Source of the DNA: Chitinivibrionales bacterium | GTDB taxonomy: Bacteria; Fibrobacterota; Chitinivibrionia; Chitinivibrionales; FEN-1185 | DNA: 51,705 bases | NCBI GenBank assembly: GCA_035516255.1 | Contig: DATJAL010000034.1 | Coordinates: 1 to 51,705, forward strand | Reading direction: 5' to 3' | In this document: one piece after another, positions 43,309 through 51,467 of the stretch | Layout of the letters: each line of letters opens with the position of its first letter | Position numbering within the stretch: position 1 is the stretch's first letter | Program-made: the position numbers and the translations under genes | Notes under the pieces: generated by a model | Database searches by the model: none | Told to the model about the DNA's origin: nothing | The model's input: the letters and a program-made list of their open reading frames with translations, nothing else

Positions 43309-44697
43309 ATGGCGTCAATTAATTATGCGATAAGGGAAATCAGCGTCAAGATCGTCTTTTACGGACCTGGCTTGAGCGGCAAAACCACCAACCTGCAGGT
43401 TATCCATAGAAAGATCCCCATTGATTATCGAAGTGATATGGTTTCACTTGCCACCGAGACCGATAGAACGCTGTTCTTCGATTTTCTCCCGCTCGATTTG
43501 GGAAAAATCAAAGGTTTTTCGACAAAATTCCAGCTCTACACCGTTCCCGGCCAGGTGTATTACAACGCAACCCGCAAACTTGTTCTCCGCGGCGTGGACG
43601 GTGTTGTATTTGTCGTTGACAGCGCTCAAGATAAAATGCAGGAAAATCTTGAGAGTTTCCAGAACCTCCACGACAACCTGGCGGAATATGGGATCAAACA
43701 GGGAAGCATTCCGATAGTTGTTCAATACAACAAAAGGGACCTGCCGAACGCCATGCCTGTTGCGGCACTTGACAAATCAATCAATAAATTCGGTTATCCG
43801 TGGAACGAAGCGATTGCCAATCAGGGAAAAGGCGTCTTTGAGTCGCTTAAAATTATCGGCAAGATAGTCATTGACAATCTCAACAAAAAATATTCGAGAC
43901 CTTCATTCGGTCAACCGCAGGAAGCCGCACCCAGGCCCATGCAGCAGCAGGCGGCGGCATCGACGCCAAGGCCCGCCGCAGCCGATCCCTTTTACGCGCC
44001 TCCGCCGCAGCGGCCGCAGCCCCAGCAGGCGAGACCGGTTGCTGCTCCGCCTCCACCGCCGCAGCGGCAGCAGCCGCAATATGCCGAGAATGCTTTCCCG
44101 GCACCGCCGCAACAGGCGCCACGGTTTCAGCAGCCACCGGTCCGTGCGCCGGCCGCTCCCCCACCGCAGCCTCGTCCTCAGCCAGTGCAGGATGAACAGT
44201 TCCGCAACGATTATTCCGATTACGGCGCCATCAACCTTGAACCCATGGGGCAACCGGCAGCGCCGTCGTTTGAACCGCCGCCCGCTAAGGCGGTGCAACA
44301 GCAATCGCCGCCGGCTGTTGACAAAACAGAACTCGACCTCGAAATTGAGAAATACCAGAGGGAAATCGAGGAAAAGCAGCGGCGCCTCCGTTCGCTGCAA
44401 AGTCCGCAGGCTCCCCAACAGGCCCAACAGCCGCAGCAGGGCGCGTTTCCCGCGCCGCAGCAGGGAAGCTACGACGTTTATGCCGCTCCGGCCACCGAAG
44501 AAATGCAATATCCTCCACAGCAGCAGGCGGACGTTCCCGAGGAACAGGCGGTGTCGGAGGAAGACCAGCCGATGTATTTCACGTCTGTCAACCCCGCCGA
44601 CCGTCAGCGGAAGAAAATCAAGCGACCGGTGAACCCTAAAACAAAACCGCAGAACACGTTCCTTTCGAAATTTTTCAATAAAGAAAAACCCGAATGA
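43309..44697 (+). CDS. MglA-like Ras-family GTPase with long Pro/Gln-rich C-terminal extension
   Basis: 462 residues against about 195 in Myxococcus MglA. Residues 1-196 are the GTPase: P-loop GPGLSGKTT (19-27), the MglA-type switch region ETDRTLFFDFLPLDLG, YTVPGQVYYNATRK (with PGQ as G3 element in MglA style), and NKRDLP (G4). Residues about 200-345 are low complexity, rich in Pro, Gln and Ala; 340-372 form a short coiled coil (DLEIEKYQREIEEKQRRL); 375-420 are again Gln-rich; 423-462 are a conserved-looking tail YFTSVN with a basic stretch and FLSKFFNK. The next protein has the same tail signature. It overlaps the roadblock gene by ATGA. Confidence 0.92.
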   Translation: MASINYAIREISVKIVFYGPGLSGKTTNLQVIHRKIPIDYRSDMVSLATETDRTLFFDFLPLDLGKIKGFSTKFQLYTVPGQVYYNATRKLVLRGVDGVVFVVDSAQDKMQENLESFQNLHDNLAEYGIKQGSIPIVVQYNKRDLPNAMPVAALDKSINKFGYPWNEAIANQGKGVFESLKIIGKIVIDNLNKKYSRPSFGQPQEAAPRPMQQQAAASTPRPAAADPFYAPPPQRPQPQQARPVAAPPPPPQRQQPQYAENAFPAPPQQAPRFQQPPVRAPAAPPPQPRPQPVQDEQFRNDYSDYGAINLEPMGQPAAPSFEPPPAKAVQQQSPPAVDKTELDLEIEKYQREIEEKQRRLRSLQSPQAPQQAQQPQQGAFPAPQQGSYDVYAAPATEEMQYPPQQQADVPEEQAVSEEDQPMYFTSVNPADRQRKKIKRPVNPKTKPQNTFLSKFFNKEKPE

Positions 44698-45569
44698 GCG
44701 ATGTAATTCTTTACAAGGAAGACATCGACCGGCTCAACACCATTCTGCAGTCTCTTGTAAGCGAGACAAAGCTACTTTCGGCGCTCCTGATCAACAAGGA
44801 TACCCGCCTTCTCGCAAACCAGGGAACCCTCGCTATGTTCGATATGTCCGCGCTCGCGGCGCTTATCGTGGGCAGTTTTTCATCCACGCAGGCGATCGCG
44901 GGGCTTATTGGCGAACGCGAGTTCGGCACCATGACCCACACCGGGAAGTCAAAGAGCCTGCTCATTTCAACGGTCGACGACAATACGATCATCGCTACCG
45001 TGTTCGACCGTTCAACACCGCTCGCCGCGGTTTCGGCCTGCATCGAACGGCACACCGGCATGCTGCAACAGGCGCTCGCGGCCATCAACCGCAACATGGA
45101 AAACCTGTTTCAAGGGCCCGTTGCAATGCCATCTCTTTCCCAGGACGATGTGGAGCAGGGGTTCGATTCCTTTTTCGATCAGCAGCAGCCTGCTGGCCCT
45201 GCCGTGACCGCCGTCCCGGTTGCGGATCCACCTGCTCCCGAACCGGTGAAACCCCGCCTGCATGACAGCAGGCGCATCGTTCCGCCGCCGCCCGAGACCA
45301 AACATATCCAATACGCGGCAGTTCCCGAGCAGGCGCCCGCAGGAATTCCTGCAGAAAAAGCCGCCGAAGAGGTGCTTGTCGGCCAGGATCAGGGTAACGG
45401 TCTTTCACGAAATGCGGCCATGAAGAAAATTCCTCCGCCCAGCAACACCGAATATCTCTATTTCACCTCCATGAATTACCTTAAAAACAAGGCGAAGGAA
45501 GGCGCGGCCTTCCAGAAACATAAAAATGAAAAAGGCCTTTTTTCCCGTTTCTTCAACCGTTCCAAGTGA
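44694..45569 (+). CDS. roadblock/LC7 (MglB-like) protein with C-terminal tail shared with the GTPase
   Basis: 291 residues; MglB is normally about 160. Residues 1-125 are a roadblock domain (LQSLVSETKLLSALLINKDTRLLANQG, LAALIVGSFSSTQAIAGLIGE, then LLISTVDDNTIIATVFD), which in MglB acts as GTPase-activating partner of MglA. Residues about 145-250 are a Pro-rich linker; residues 256-291 are YFTSMN, a basic helical stretch and LFSRFFNR, matching the tail of the GTPase. Start overlaps the GTPase stop (ATGA), so the pair is made together. Expected to form a GTPase switch; output unknown here. Confidence 0.87.
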   Translation: MSDVILYKEDIDRLNTILQSLVSETKLLSALLINKDTRLLANQGTLAMFDMSALAALIVGSFSSTQAIAGLIGEREFGTMTHTGKSKSLLISTVDDNTIIATVFDRSTPLAAVSACIERHTGMLQQALAAINRNMENLFQGPVAMPSLSQDDVEQGFDSFFDQQQPAGPAVTAVPVADPPAPEPVKPRLHDSRRIVPPPPETKHIQYAAVPEQAPAGIPAEKAAEEVLVGQDQGNGLSRNAAMKKIPPPSNTEYLYFTSMNYLKNKAKEGAAFQKHKNEKGLFSRFFNRSK

Positions 45570-45633
45570 AATCGGCAAGATTTTTCCTTCCATCTCTTTA
45601 TCCGTATCGAGCGTTTTTTTCTCCTGAATCCGT

Positions 45634-46494
45634 ATGACTGCCGCAACCATTATTTTACTTGTTCTTCTTGCTCCCCTGCTCGCCGGGATCCTTGCCCTTG
45701 TGTTTTTCGGAGCAAAGAAAAAAAGAACGATGCCTGTCGGGCTTCTGCTGCATGCAATTTCCGAAAAAAGCGCACCGCATTGCTCCTACTATTCCCCAAA
45801 AAAATTTACCGCTCTGCTCGACAGGCTCGCCGGAAATGGTTTTATCCTTGTCACGCTGGGCGAAGCGCTGCGGCGTCCCGATCCTGACCGCCCCAAGGCC
45901 GCTGTCATGTGCTTTGATGACGGCTTTGAAAGTTTTTACCGTTTTGCCCTCCCTCAATTGCAAAATCGTAATTGGAAGGCGACGGTTTTTCCCGTCGCAG
46001 GTTTTCTCGGCAAGCCATCAACGTGGGACACGCTGCCCCCGCAGATTCATTTGACAAAAGAACAAGTAAAAGAAATTTTATCGCTGGGACATGAAATCGG
46101 CAGCCATACCATGACCCACCCCAACCTCACCCTGCTCAGCGACGCGGATCTATCCGCGGAACTGTCGCAATCCAAGAAAATCCTTGAAGACATAACAGGC
46201 AGGCCGGTCACCAGCCTTTCATTCCCTTTTGGACAGTGGAACCGGCGCGTCTGGAACAAGGCGCTCGAAGCCGGTTATACCGCTGCGACGTCGTACGCCG
46301 GCAGCGCAAAAAGGGGAAAAGGCATGTTTCCCCTGTGGGGAATCTACTCCTTTGACTCGGTGCAGGATGTCTGGGACCGGGCGATCGACCAGCCTGCAGT
46401 TTCAAATGCCGTGGCGCAAGGAATCGTGATGCCGCATTTCGCAAAGGGGACGCCGATGTGGAAATTCAGGAAGGGATATGGGTTGTTGCGGTAA
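45634..46494 (+). CDS. polysaccharide deacetylase (NodB family)
   Basis: 286 residues. Carbohydrate esterase 4, removing N- or O-acetyl groups from polysaccharides or peptidoglycan. Seen: one N-terminal membrane anchor (about 5-26), the Asp pair in MCFDDGFES (D95, D96), the metal-binding H-x3-H in GSHTMTHPN (H158, H162) and SFPFGQWNRR; so the metal and catalytic base residues are present. Signal-anchored and probably facing the periplasm. It lies 64 bases after the roadblock gene, possibly co-transcribed. The linkage may relate to cell-envelope modification. Confidence 0.9.
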   Translation: MTAATIILLVLLAPLLAGILALVFFGAKKKRTMPVGLLLHAISEKSAPHCSYYSPKKFTALLDRLAGNGFILVTLGEALRRPDPDRPKAAVMCFDDGFESFYRFALPQLQNRNWKATVFPVAGFLGKPSTWDTLPPQIHLTKEQVKEILSLGHEIGSHTMTHPNLTLLSDADLSAELSQSKKILEDITGRPVTSLSFPFGQWNRRVWNKALEAGYTAATSYAGSAKRGKGMFPLWGIYSFDSVQDVWDRAIDQPAVSNAVAQGIVMPHFAKGTPMWKFRKGYGLLR

Positions 46495-46604
46495 TGAAAG
46501 TTGACAAACCGATATCGATGATATACAGCCTTTCCAGAAACATCTATTTGTCAAACCATTAACTATTTTGGAATCCTTTGATCCTGAATAAAAAACTGAT
46601 CCTG

Positions 46605-47309
46605 CTATCGCTTAAACACATACCCCTTTCCCTTCACAATCTCATGCATTTCCTTCAGCCTTTGCTGCACCATGTCGGCGCCCGCGGAGGGCTGCGACGC
46701 CAGGTAAACCTCCCCGTCCTTGAAAAAGTCTATTGTTTCCGTTGGCAGGTCGGGATACTTCGATACGTTGAACTGTGCCTGCGGGCAGTCCCATTCCTTG
46801 AGGCTATCGGCAACGAGTCTGTTGCGTAACGAGTCAACGAGAGACATGTCGATGGCGATCATGACCATCTGCGCATGTCCGGAAGCAAGTGCGGCCCTAA
46901 TATTCGGGTAGATATGTTGCATGCGCTCTCCCGGTCCCACAAGGTCCCATTTCGCAAGCTGCACGTCGCGCCACCAGTCGATCCCGCGGCATTCGATCTT
47001 CATCTTCTGCGCGGCATGCGCGAGGTAGGCCATCTCCGGCGAACCGTCGAAGAATTCCTGTTTGTCGAAATGTTCGGGCCGTATCTGGACCAGGAGAAGG
47101 TCGGGCGTGCTTTTATGAAGTATCGAGTCGAGGTGGATCCAGCCGAAACGCGGGTTGCGCGCGTGCGCTGACCCGATGGTGGCGAGAACCGTGACGTCGA
47201 TGTTTTTATTGTGGAAGCAGTAAACGATGGGAACGGCGTTTTCCCGCGGATCGCCGGGACTTTTCTGGGTCTGGCCGGTCGCGCACAGAATGCCGCAAAG
47301 TACCAACAA
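46605..47309 (-). CDS. putative exported TraB/GumN-like protein, 5' end uncertain
   Basis: About 234 residues. The core (SAHARNPRFGWIHLDSILHKSTPDLLLVQIRPEHF, then EMAYLAHAAQKMKIECRGIDWW) resembles TraB/GumN-type domains in which a protein surveys 'who you are and where' through paired Gly/Glu motifs; identification is tentative. The in-frame start codons are TTGs at 47309/47306 just before a hydrophobic stretch LVLCGILCATG, which is a signal peptide lacking its positively charged N-region. A basic N-terminal stretch (KKAGAPLTRIFQ) exists in another frame directly upstream (starting near 47362), so a frameshift or sequencing error is possible. Confidence 0.5.
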   Translation of the reverse strand: MLVLCGILCATGQTQKSPGDPRENAVPIVYCFHNKNIDVTVLATIGSAHARNPRFGWIHLDSILHKSTPDLLLVQIRPEHFDKQEFFDGSPEMAYLAHAAQKMKIECRGIDWWRDVQLAKWDLVGPGERMQHIYPNIRAALASGHAQMVMIAIDMSLVDSLRNRLVADSLKEWDCPQAQFNVSKYPDLPTETIDFFKDGEVYLASQPSAGADMVQQRLKEMHEIVKGKGYVFKR

Positions 47310-47399
47310 CGAAGCTGAAATATTCGTGTTAATGGTGCACCCGCTTTTTTACAAAACGACACTCATCAGCATCGCGCGAATCATTGAACCGATATGCTT

Positions 47400-47612
47400 T
47401 TATTCCTCCCCGCACATTTCCACATTCACGGCAGTTGTTCCGCGGGAGGTTTCCATGATGTCAAAGGTTACCCGCTGACCCTCAAACAGCACCTTGAACC
47501 CGTCTCCCGCGATTCCGGAATGGGTCACCGGTATCTCCTTTCGATTATCAACGGAGACGATTATTCCCCGTCCCTGGCCCTCGTTGTACCATTTGACAAT
47601 ACCATTTTGCAT
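47400..47612 (-). CDS. divergent cold-shock-domain protein
   Basis: 70 residues, the size of CspA. OB-fold nucleic-acid-binding protein. Seen: the opening NGIVKWYNEGQGRGII matching the family GxVKWFNxxKGFGFI, HSGIAGDGFKVLFEGQRVTFDI and the ending RGTTAVNV. Key change: the RNA-binding motifs RNP1 (KGFGFI) and RNP2 (VFVHFS) are altered to QGRGII and IPVTHS, losing three aromatic residues needed for stacking on bases. It starts 3 bases after the mtnA stop and is likely co-transcribed. It may be a specialised or non-RNA-binding member. Confidence 0.78.
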   Translation of the reverse strand: MQNGIVKWYNEGQGRGIIVSVDNRKEIPVTHSGIAGDGFKVLFEGQRVTFDIMETSRGTTAVNVEMCGEE

Positions 47613-47615
47613 GTA

Positions 47616-48656
47616 TCAAGCCAAGACTTTTTTTATATTTTTTTGAAACGGGGGCTTCATAACACCCTTGTCGGATACGATCGCGGTGATGAGCTTGTTT
47701 GGGGTAACATCAAAGGCGGGATTAAAGACCATGGCGTTGCGTGGCGCGGTTTCCTTGCCGAACCCGCTGATTATTTCCTGGGCCGGACGTTCTTCAATGG
47801 GAATGGCATTGCCGTCGGCAAGCGAAAGGTCGAACGTTGACGAAGGCGCAGCGACGTAAAATGGAATATGGTGCGCTTTGGCAAGCAGCGCGACGCCGTA
47901 AGTACCAATTTTATTTGCCGTGTCGCCATTTGCCGCGATCCGGTCGGCACCGACGAGTACTGCTTCGACCAGTCCGCGCGCCATGACCGTCGCGGCCATG
48001 TCATCGCAGATGACGGTGACGGGAATGTCGGCTGCCATGAGTTCGAACGCGGTGATGCGCGATCCCTGCAGAAGCGGTCGCGTCTCGTCAGCATAAACGT
48101 GGATAAGTCTGCCCTTTTCCTGCGCCACATACACGGGCGCGAGGGCGGTGCCGTATTCGGCGGTCGCAAGACCTCCGGCATTGCAATGGGTAAGAACGGC
48201 TTTGCATGTCTTGATCAGATCGTACCCGTTCTTGCCGATCGCGAGGCACATCTGCCGGTCTTCTTCAAGGATTTTGAGAGCTTCGTCCAGAAGCGCTTTT
48301 TTCCTGGAGGAAATTGACAATCCGGAAGATCGGGCGGTCTCAACCATCCGTTTGATCGCCCACGCCAGATTGACCGCTGTCGGACGCGACGAAACCAGAT
48401 AGTCCGCCTTTTTTTTCAATTCAGCGGTAAATTCTTTTTCTGAGGTGCTGTCCGGAATTCCCCGGATTCCAAGGTACAAACCGAATGCGGCAGCTACGCC
48501 GATAGCCGGCGCGCCCCTCACGCGGAGGGTTTTAACTGCGTCATACATTTCCTCAATGGTCTTTATATCTTTATAGATCAGGGTTGAAGGCAGCGCGGTC
48601 TGGTCAACGATGCGTGCGCAATTGTCAATCCATTCTATTGTCTTTAAACGTGCCAT
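47616..48656 (-). CDS. mtnA: S-methyl-5-thioribose-1-phosphate isomerase
   Basis: 346 residues. Aldose-ketose isomerase of the methionine salvage pathway, converting methylthioribose 1-phosphate to methylthioribulose 1-phosphate. Seen: RVRGAPAIGVAAAFG, THCNAGGLAT with catalytic C158 and VGADRIAANGDTANKIGT with D238, which align with the known Cys/Asp pair (160/240 in B. subtilis), and ERPAQEI and NPAFDVTP at the C-terminus. A strong terminator between it and the upstream EF-G-like gene separates the units. No other methionine-salvage gene is in the window. Confidence 0.95.
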   Translation of the reverse strand: MARLKTIEWIDNCARIVDQTALPSTLIYKDIKTIEEMYDAVKTLRVRGAPAIGVAAAFGLYLGIRGIPDSTSEKEFTAELKKKADYLVSSRPTAVNLAWAIKRMVETARSSGLSISSRKKALLDEALKILEEDRQMCLAIGKNGYDLIKTCKAVLTHCNAGGLATAEYGTALAPVYVAQEKGRLIHVYADETRPLLQGSRITAFELMAADIPVTVICDDMAATVMARGLVEAVLVGADRIAANGDTANKIGTYGVALLAKAHHIPFYVAAPSSTFDLSLADGNAIPIEERPAQEIISGFGKETAPRNAMVFNPAFDVTPNKLITAIVSDKGVMKPPFQKNIKKVLA

Positions 48657-48699
48657 GAGATCCAGCCCGCCGGAAACGGCCCTTTACGTTAAAATCACA

Positions 48700-48722
48700 G
48701 GGGGCGATCAGAAATCGCCCCC
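48700..48722 (-). terminator. terminator hairpin of the EF-G-like gene
   Basis: Perfect 9-base stem GGGGGCGAT / ATCGCCCCC with a 5-base loop, 34 bases after the stop. The U-tract on the minus strand is weak (TGTGATTTTA). Confidence 0.6.
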
Positions 48723-48755
48723 AACGGATATCCTTTATTTACATTTTCAAAAACG

Positions 48756-50846
48756 TTATTCCTTGACTTCCTGCACCGTCTGTTTCGAAGCTTCGATGAT
48801 CTTTCGCGCCACTTCGGTAGGCACGGGTTCGTAGTGAGAAAACGATTTTGAAAAATACCCGCGTCCCTGTGAAAGCGCCCGGAGCGCCTGCGAATAATTC
48901 TGCACTTCAGCCTCAGGCACCTTTGCCACGATGGTCTGGAATTTTCCCTCAGGTTCCATGCCGCCTATCTTGCCGCGGCGCGAAGAAAGGTCTCCCATGA
49001 CGTCACCGGTGTAGTCGTCGGGCACGGTTATCCGCATGTCCGCGATGGGTTCCAAGAGTATCGGGCCCGCCTGTTCGAATGCCAGCTTGAAAACCTCACG
49101 GCCCGCGATCTGGAAAGCGATGTCCTTGGAGTCGACCGGATGCGTCTTGCCGTCGACGAGATATACGCGCGCGTCAACGATCGGGTATCCGGCAAGGATC
49201 CCCTCCTCTAGTTTGGCGTGTACGCCTTTGTCAACGCTCGGCCTGAATGACTGATCGATCACCCCGCCAACGATTTTGTCAACGAATTCATATCCGGAAC
49301 CGCGCGGCAGCGGTTCGAGATCGATGGCGACCTTGGCATACTGGCCCGCGCCGCCCGACTGTTTCTTGTGGGTGTATTCGACATACTTAACGGTTTTCGT
49401 TATGGTTTCGCGGTATGATATTTTCGGCTGTTTTTTCTCGACCTCGACCTTGTACCTGTTCTTAAGGGCGCCGAGGATGATGTCGATATGAATGTCGCCC
49501 ATGGCGGAAAGCACGGACTGCCGGATATCGGCATGGTATTTATAAATGAACGTGGGGTCTTCTTCTCGCAGCTTCGCGAATCCAAGGCCGATCTTGTCTT
49601 CGTCACCTTTGTTCTTCGAGGATATGGCGACGTTGACGAGCGGTTCTGAAAATTTGATGGAAGGGAACACGTAACCGACGCCCTTGTCGGCGAGCGTGTC
49701 GTTTGTGTGCGTATCTTTCATTTTAAGGAGCGCCCCGATATCGCCGAACCCTATTTCCGGTGTGTCAACACGTTCGTGCCCGCGCAGGAAGTATATGTTG
49801 CTCATGCGCTCCGAAGAGCTGCGGGTGAGGTTCTGAACGTCTTTTCCCGAGGTGAGCTTTCCGCTGAAAACGCGTATGCAGTTGAAATCGCCGATGTGTT
49901 CCTCGGAAATCGTCTTGAATACAAACGCGGACATCGGCTGGGGTTCGGAAACCTGGATCGTCTTTTTTTCCTGGCCGGCCACCACCTCGACTTCCTTGCG
50001 GGAAAGCGGCGACGGACAGAGGTTTACAATCATGGTGAGAAGCACGTCGGTGCCCATGTTGAGCGTCGCGCTGCCGCTGAGTACCGGGAACACCGCACCT
50101 TCCAGAAATCCCTTTGCGAGTCCCTGCTTGAGTTCATCGAGCGAGAGCTCGCCTTTTTCGAAATACTTGTTCATGAGCGTCTCGTCGGTCTCCGCAACCG
50201 ACTCCATGAGCGCGGAGCGGAGGGTGTCCACTTCATCCGCCAATTCCTTCGGAATATCGATTTTTTTACCTACGCCGCTGCCTTCACGTGAATATTCGAA
50301 CGCTTCTTTATTGACAAGGTCTACAACGCCCTTGAACGACGCGCCGCTTCCCATGGGAATGGCGAGCGGCGCCACGGCGGTGCCGTAGGTCTCCTTGAGG
50401 TTTGCGAGCGTTTTCTCGAAATCGACGTTGTCCTTGTCCATACCGTTGACAAAAAATAATTTCGGCATTTTGGCCTCTTCAACGAAGCGGGACATGAGCT
50501 CGGTTCCCACCTGCACGCCGTCAAGCGCGCTCACGAGCATCACTGCGGATTCAACCACCCTGAGGGCGGCTTTCGCATCGCCCTGGAGGTCGAGAAAGCC
50601 CGGCGTATCGAGGAAATTTATCTTGGCGTTGTTCCATTCGCAGAACCCGAGTTTCATGCTGATGGTCATTTTACGGTCTTTTTCGTCGGCCCGTGTATCG
50701 AAAATGCTGGTACCGTTGGCGACTTTATTGAGCTTGCTGGTTCCCTTTGACGTGTAGCAGGCAGCCTCGAGCAGCGATGTCTTTCCCACGCCGCCGTGGG
50801 AAAGCAAGCATACGTTCCTGATAGCATTTGCTTCATACTTCTTCAT
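48756..50846 (-). CDS. elongation factor G-like GTPase (EF-G paralogue type)
   Basis: 696 residues with the full five-domain EF-G layout. Seen: P-loop HGGVGKTS (17-24) where canonical EF-G has AHIDAGKTT, switch regions RKMTIS and DTPGFLDL (80-87), and domains II-V including the family GGAGQYAKV. The G4 guanine-specificity motif reads NGMD (134-137) instead of NKMD, losing the lysine. These traits match the EF-G-like/FusA2 group rather than the housekeeping factor, whose gene would be with rpsG, rpsL and tuf. The ATG at 50846 follows GGAGG at four bases. It could act in ribosome recycling, stress or ribosome protection. Single-gene unit with its own promoter and terminator. Confidence 0.9.
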   Translation of the reverse strand: MKKYEANAIRNVCLLSHGGVGKTSLLEAACYTSKGTSKLNKVANGTSIFDTRADEKDRKMTISMKLGFCEWNNAKINFLDTPGFLDLQGDAKAALRVVESAVMLVSALDGVQVGTELMSRFVEEAKMPKLFFVNGMDKDNVDFEKTLANLKETYGTAVAPLAIPMGSGASFKGVVDLVNKEAFEYSREGSGVGKKIDIPKELADEVDTLRSALMESVAETDETLMNKYFEKGELSLDELKQGLAKGFLEGAVFPVLSGSATLNMGTDVLLTMIVNLCPSPLSRKEVEVVAGQEKKTIQVSEPQPMSAFVFKTISEEHIGDFNCIRVFSGKLTSGKDVQNLTRSSSERMSNIYFLRGHERVDTPEIGFGDIGALLKMKDTHTNDTLADKGVGYVFPSIKFSEPLVNVAISSKNKGDEDKIGLGFAKLREEDPTFIYKYHADIRQSVLSAMGDIHIDIILGALKNRYKVEVEKKQPKISYRETITKTVKYVEYTHKKQSGGAGQYAKVAIDLEPLPRGSGYEFVDKIVGGVIDQSFRPSVDKGVHAKLEEGILAGYPIVDARVYLVDGKTHPVDSKDIAFQIAGREVFKLAFEQAGPILLEPIADMRITVPDDYTGDVMGDLSSRRGKIGGMEPEGKFQTIVAKVPEAEVQNYSQALRALSQGRGYFSKSFSHYEPVPTEVARKIIEASKQTVQEVKE

Positions 50847-50943
50847 GCATCCTCCGAAAGAAAATTCCAATTGGTTGAAACCATTGTCTGGGAACAAAAA
50901 GAAACTGATCTGTTTCCAGGATGGATTGAAGACAAGTCTGTTA

Positions 50944-50973
50944 AATATAAAAGAGTTCTTTAATTTGAGGCAA
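50944..50973 (-). promoter_or_regulatory. possible promoter of the EF-G-like gene
   Basis: Minus strand TTGCCT (50973-50968), 18-base spacer, TATATT (50949-50944), about 95 bases before the start codon. Confidence 0.42.
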
Positions 50974-51438
50974 CAGAAATGCGGGCATATTAGGAAAAAT
51001 GCAAAGGTGGTGTTCCGCTGAACCGTTGCAGACACCGGCCGCGCCGTTTGTAAAAATCCATTCCATATATTTATCCGAAGAAGATTTTTAAAACGATGTT
51101 CCTTAGGACCGAAAAAAAACTTCTATCAGAAAATTTGCCTCAAAACATCTTTTAACCCAATGCAAGTTAGATCACGAAAACTTTTTTTGCGATTGTTTTT
51201 ACATCGTGTCGGAGGATAAAATCGCTTCGGGAAAAGGACAGGTGCTTACACGAATCATATCCCCCCAACACCAGTTTCACATTTCGAATAGACTCAGAAT
51301 ATGCCGTGAGTTCGGGGCACAGCTGCCTTCACAAGTGAATTATGACCAAATCCAGCCTGTGTCATTAATGCTTAATCTTATAGATTAAGCTATAACCGTT
51401 ATTTATTAATTATCAATGAATTGACTTACATATTATGA

Positions 51439-51467
51439 TTGACAAATCAATTTTCTAATCATTTAAT
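51439..51467 (+). promoter_or_regulatory. promoter-like site in the gene-poor region
   Basis: TTGACA (51439-51444), 17-base spacer, TTTAAT (51462-51467), pointing to the right edge. No firm gene follows within the window. Confidence 0.42.

Noticed and set aside
43900-44540. CAG/CCG-rich tract considered as a DNA repeat element
   Set aside because: Irregular codons encoding a Pro/Gln linker; no constant repeat unit or flanking duplication.
43871-44632. long alternative frames within the Pro/Gln-rich part of the GTPase gene
   Set aside because: Arginine/serine-rich or leucine/arginine-rich shadows produced by CCG/CAG repeats; the main frame has the GTPase motifs and the tail.
46501-46558. paired TTGACAAAC / TTTGTCAAAC inverted repeat after the deacetylase gene
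   Set aside because: Distant arms, no U-tract, between convergent genes; may be chance. Not enough to call a terminator or operator.
51206-51388. 60-codon plus-strand frame in the gene-poor end
   Set aside because: GTG start without ribosome site; GGAGG lies inside the frame after the start; no recognisable sequence.
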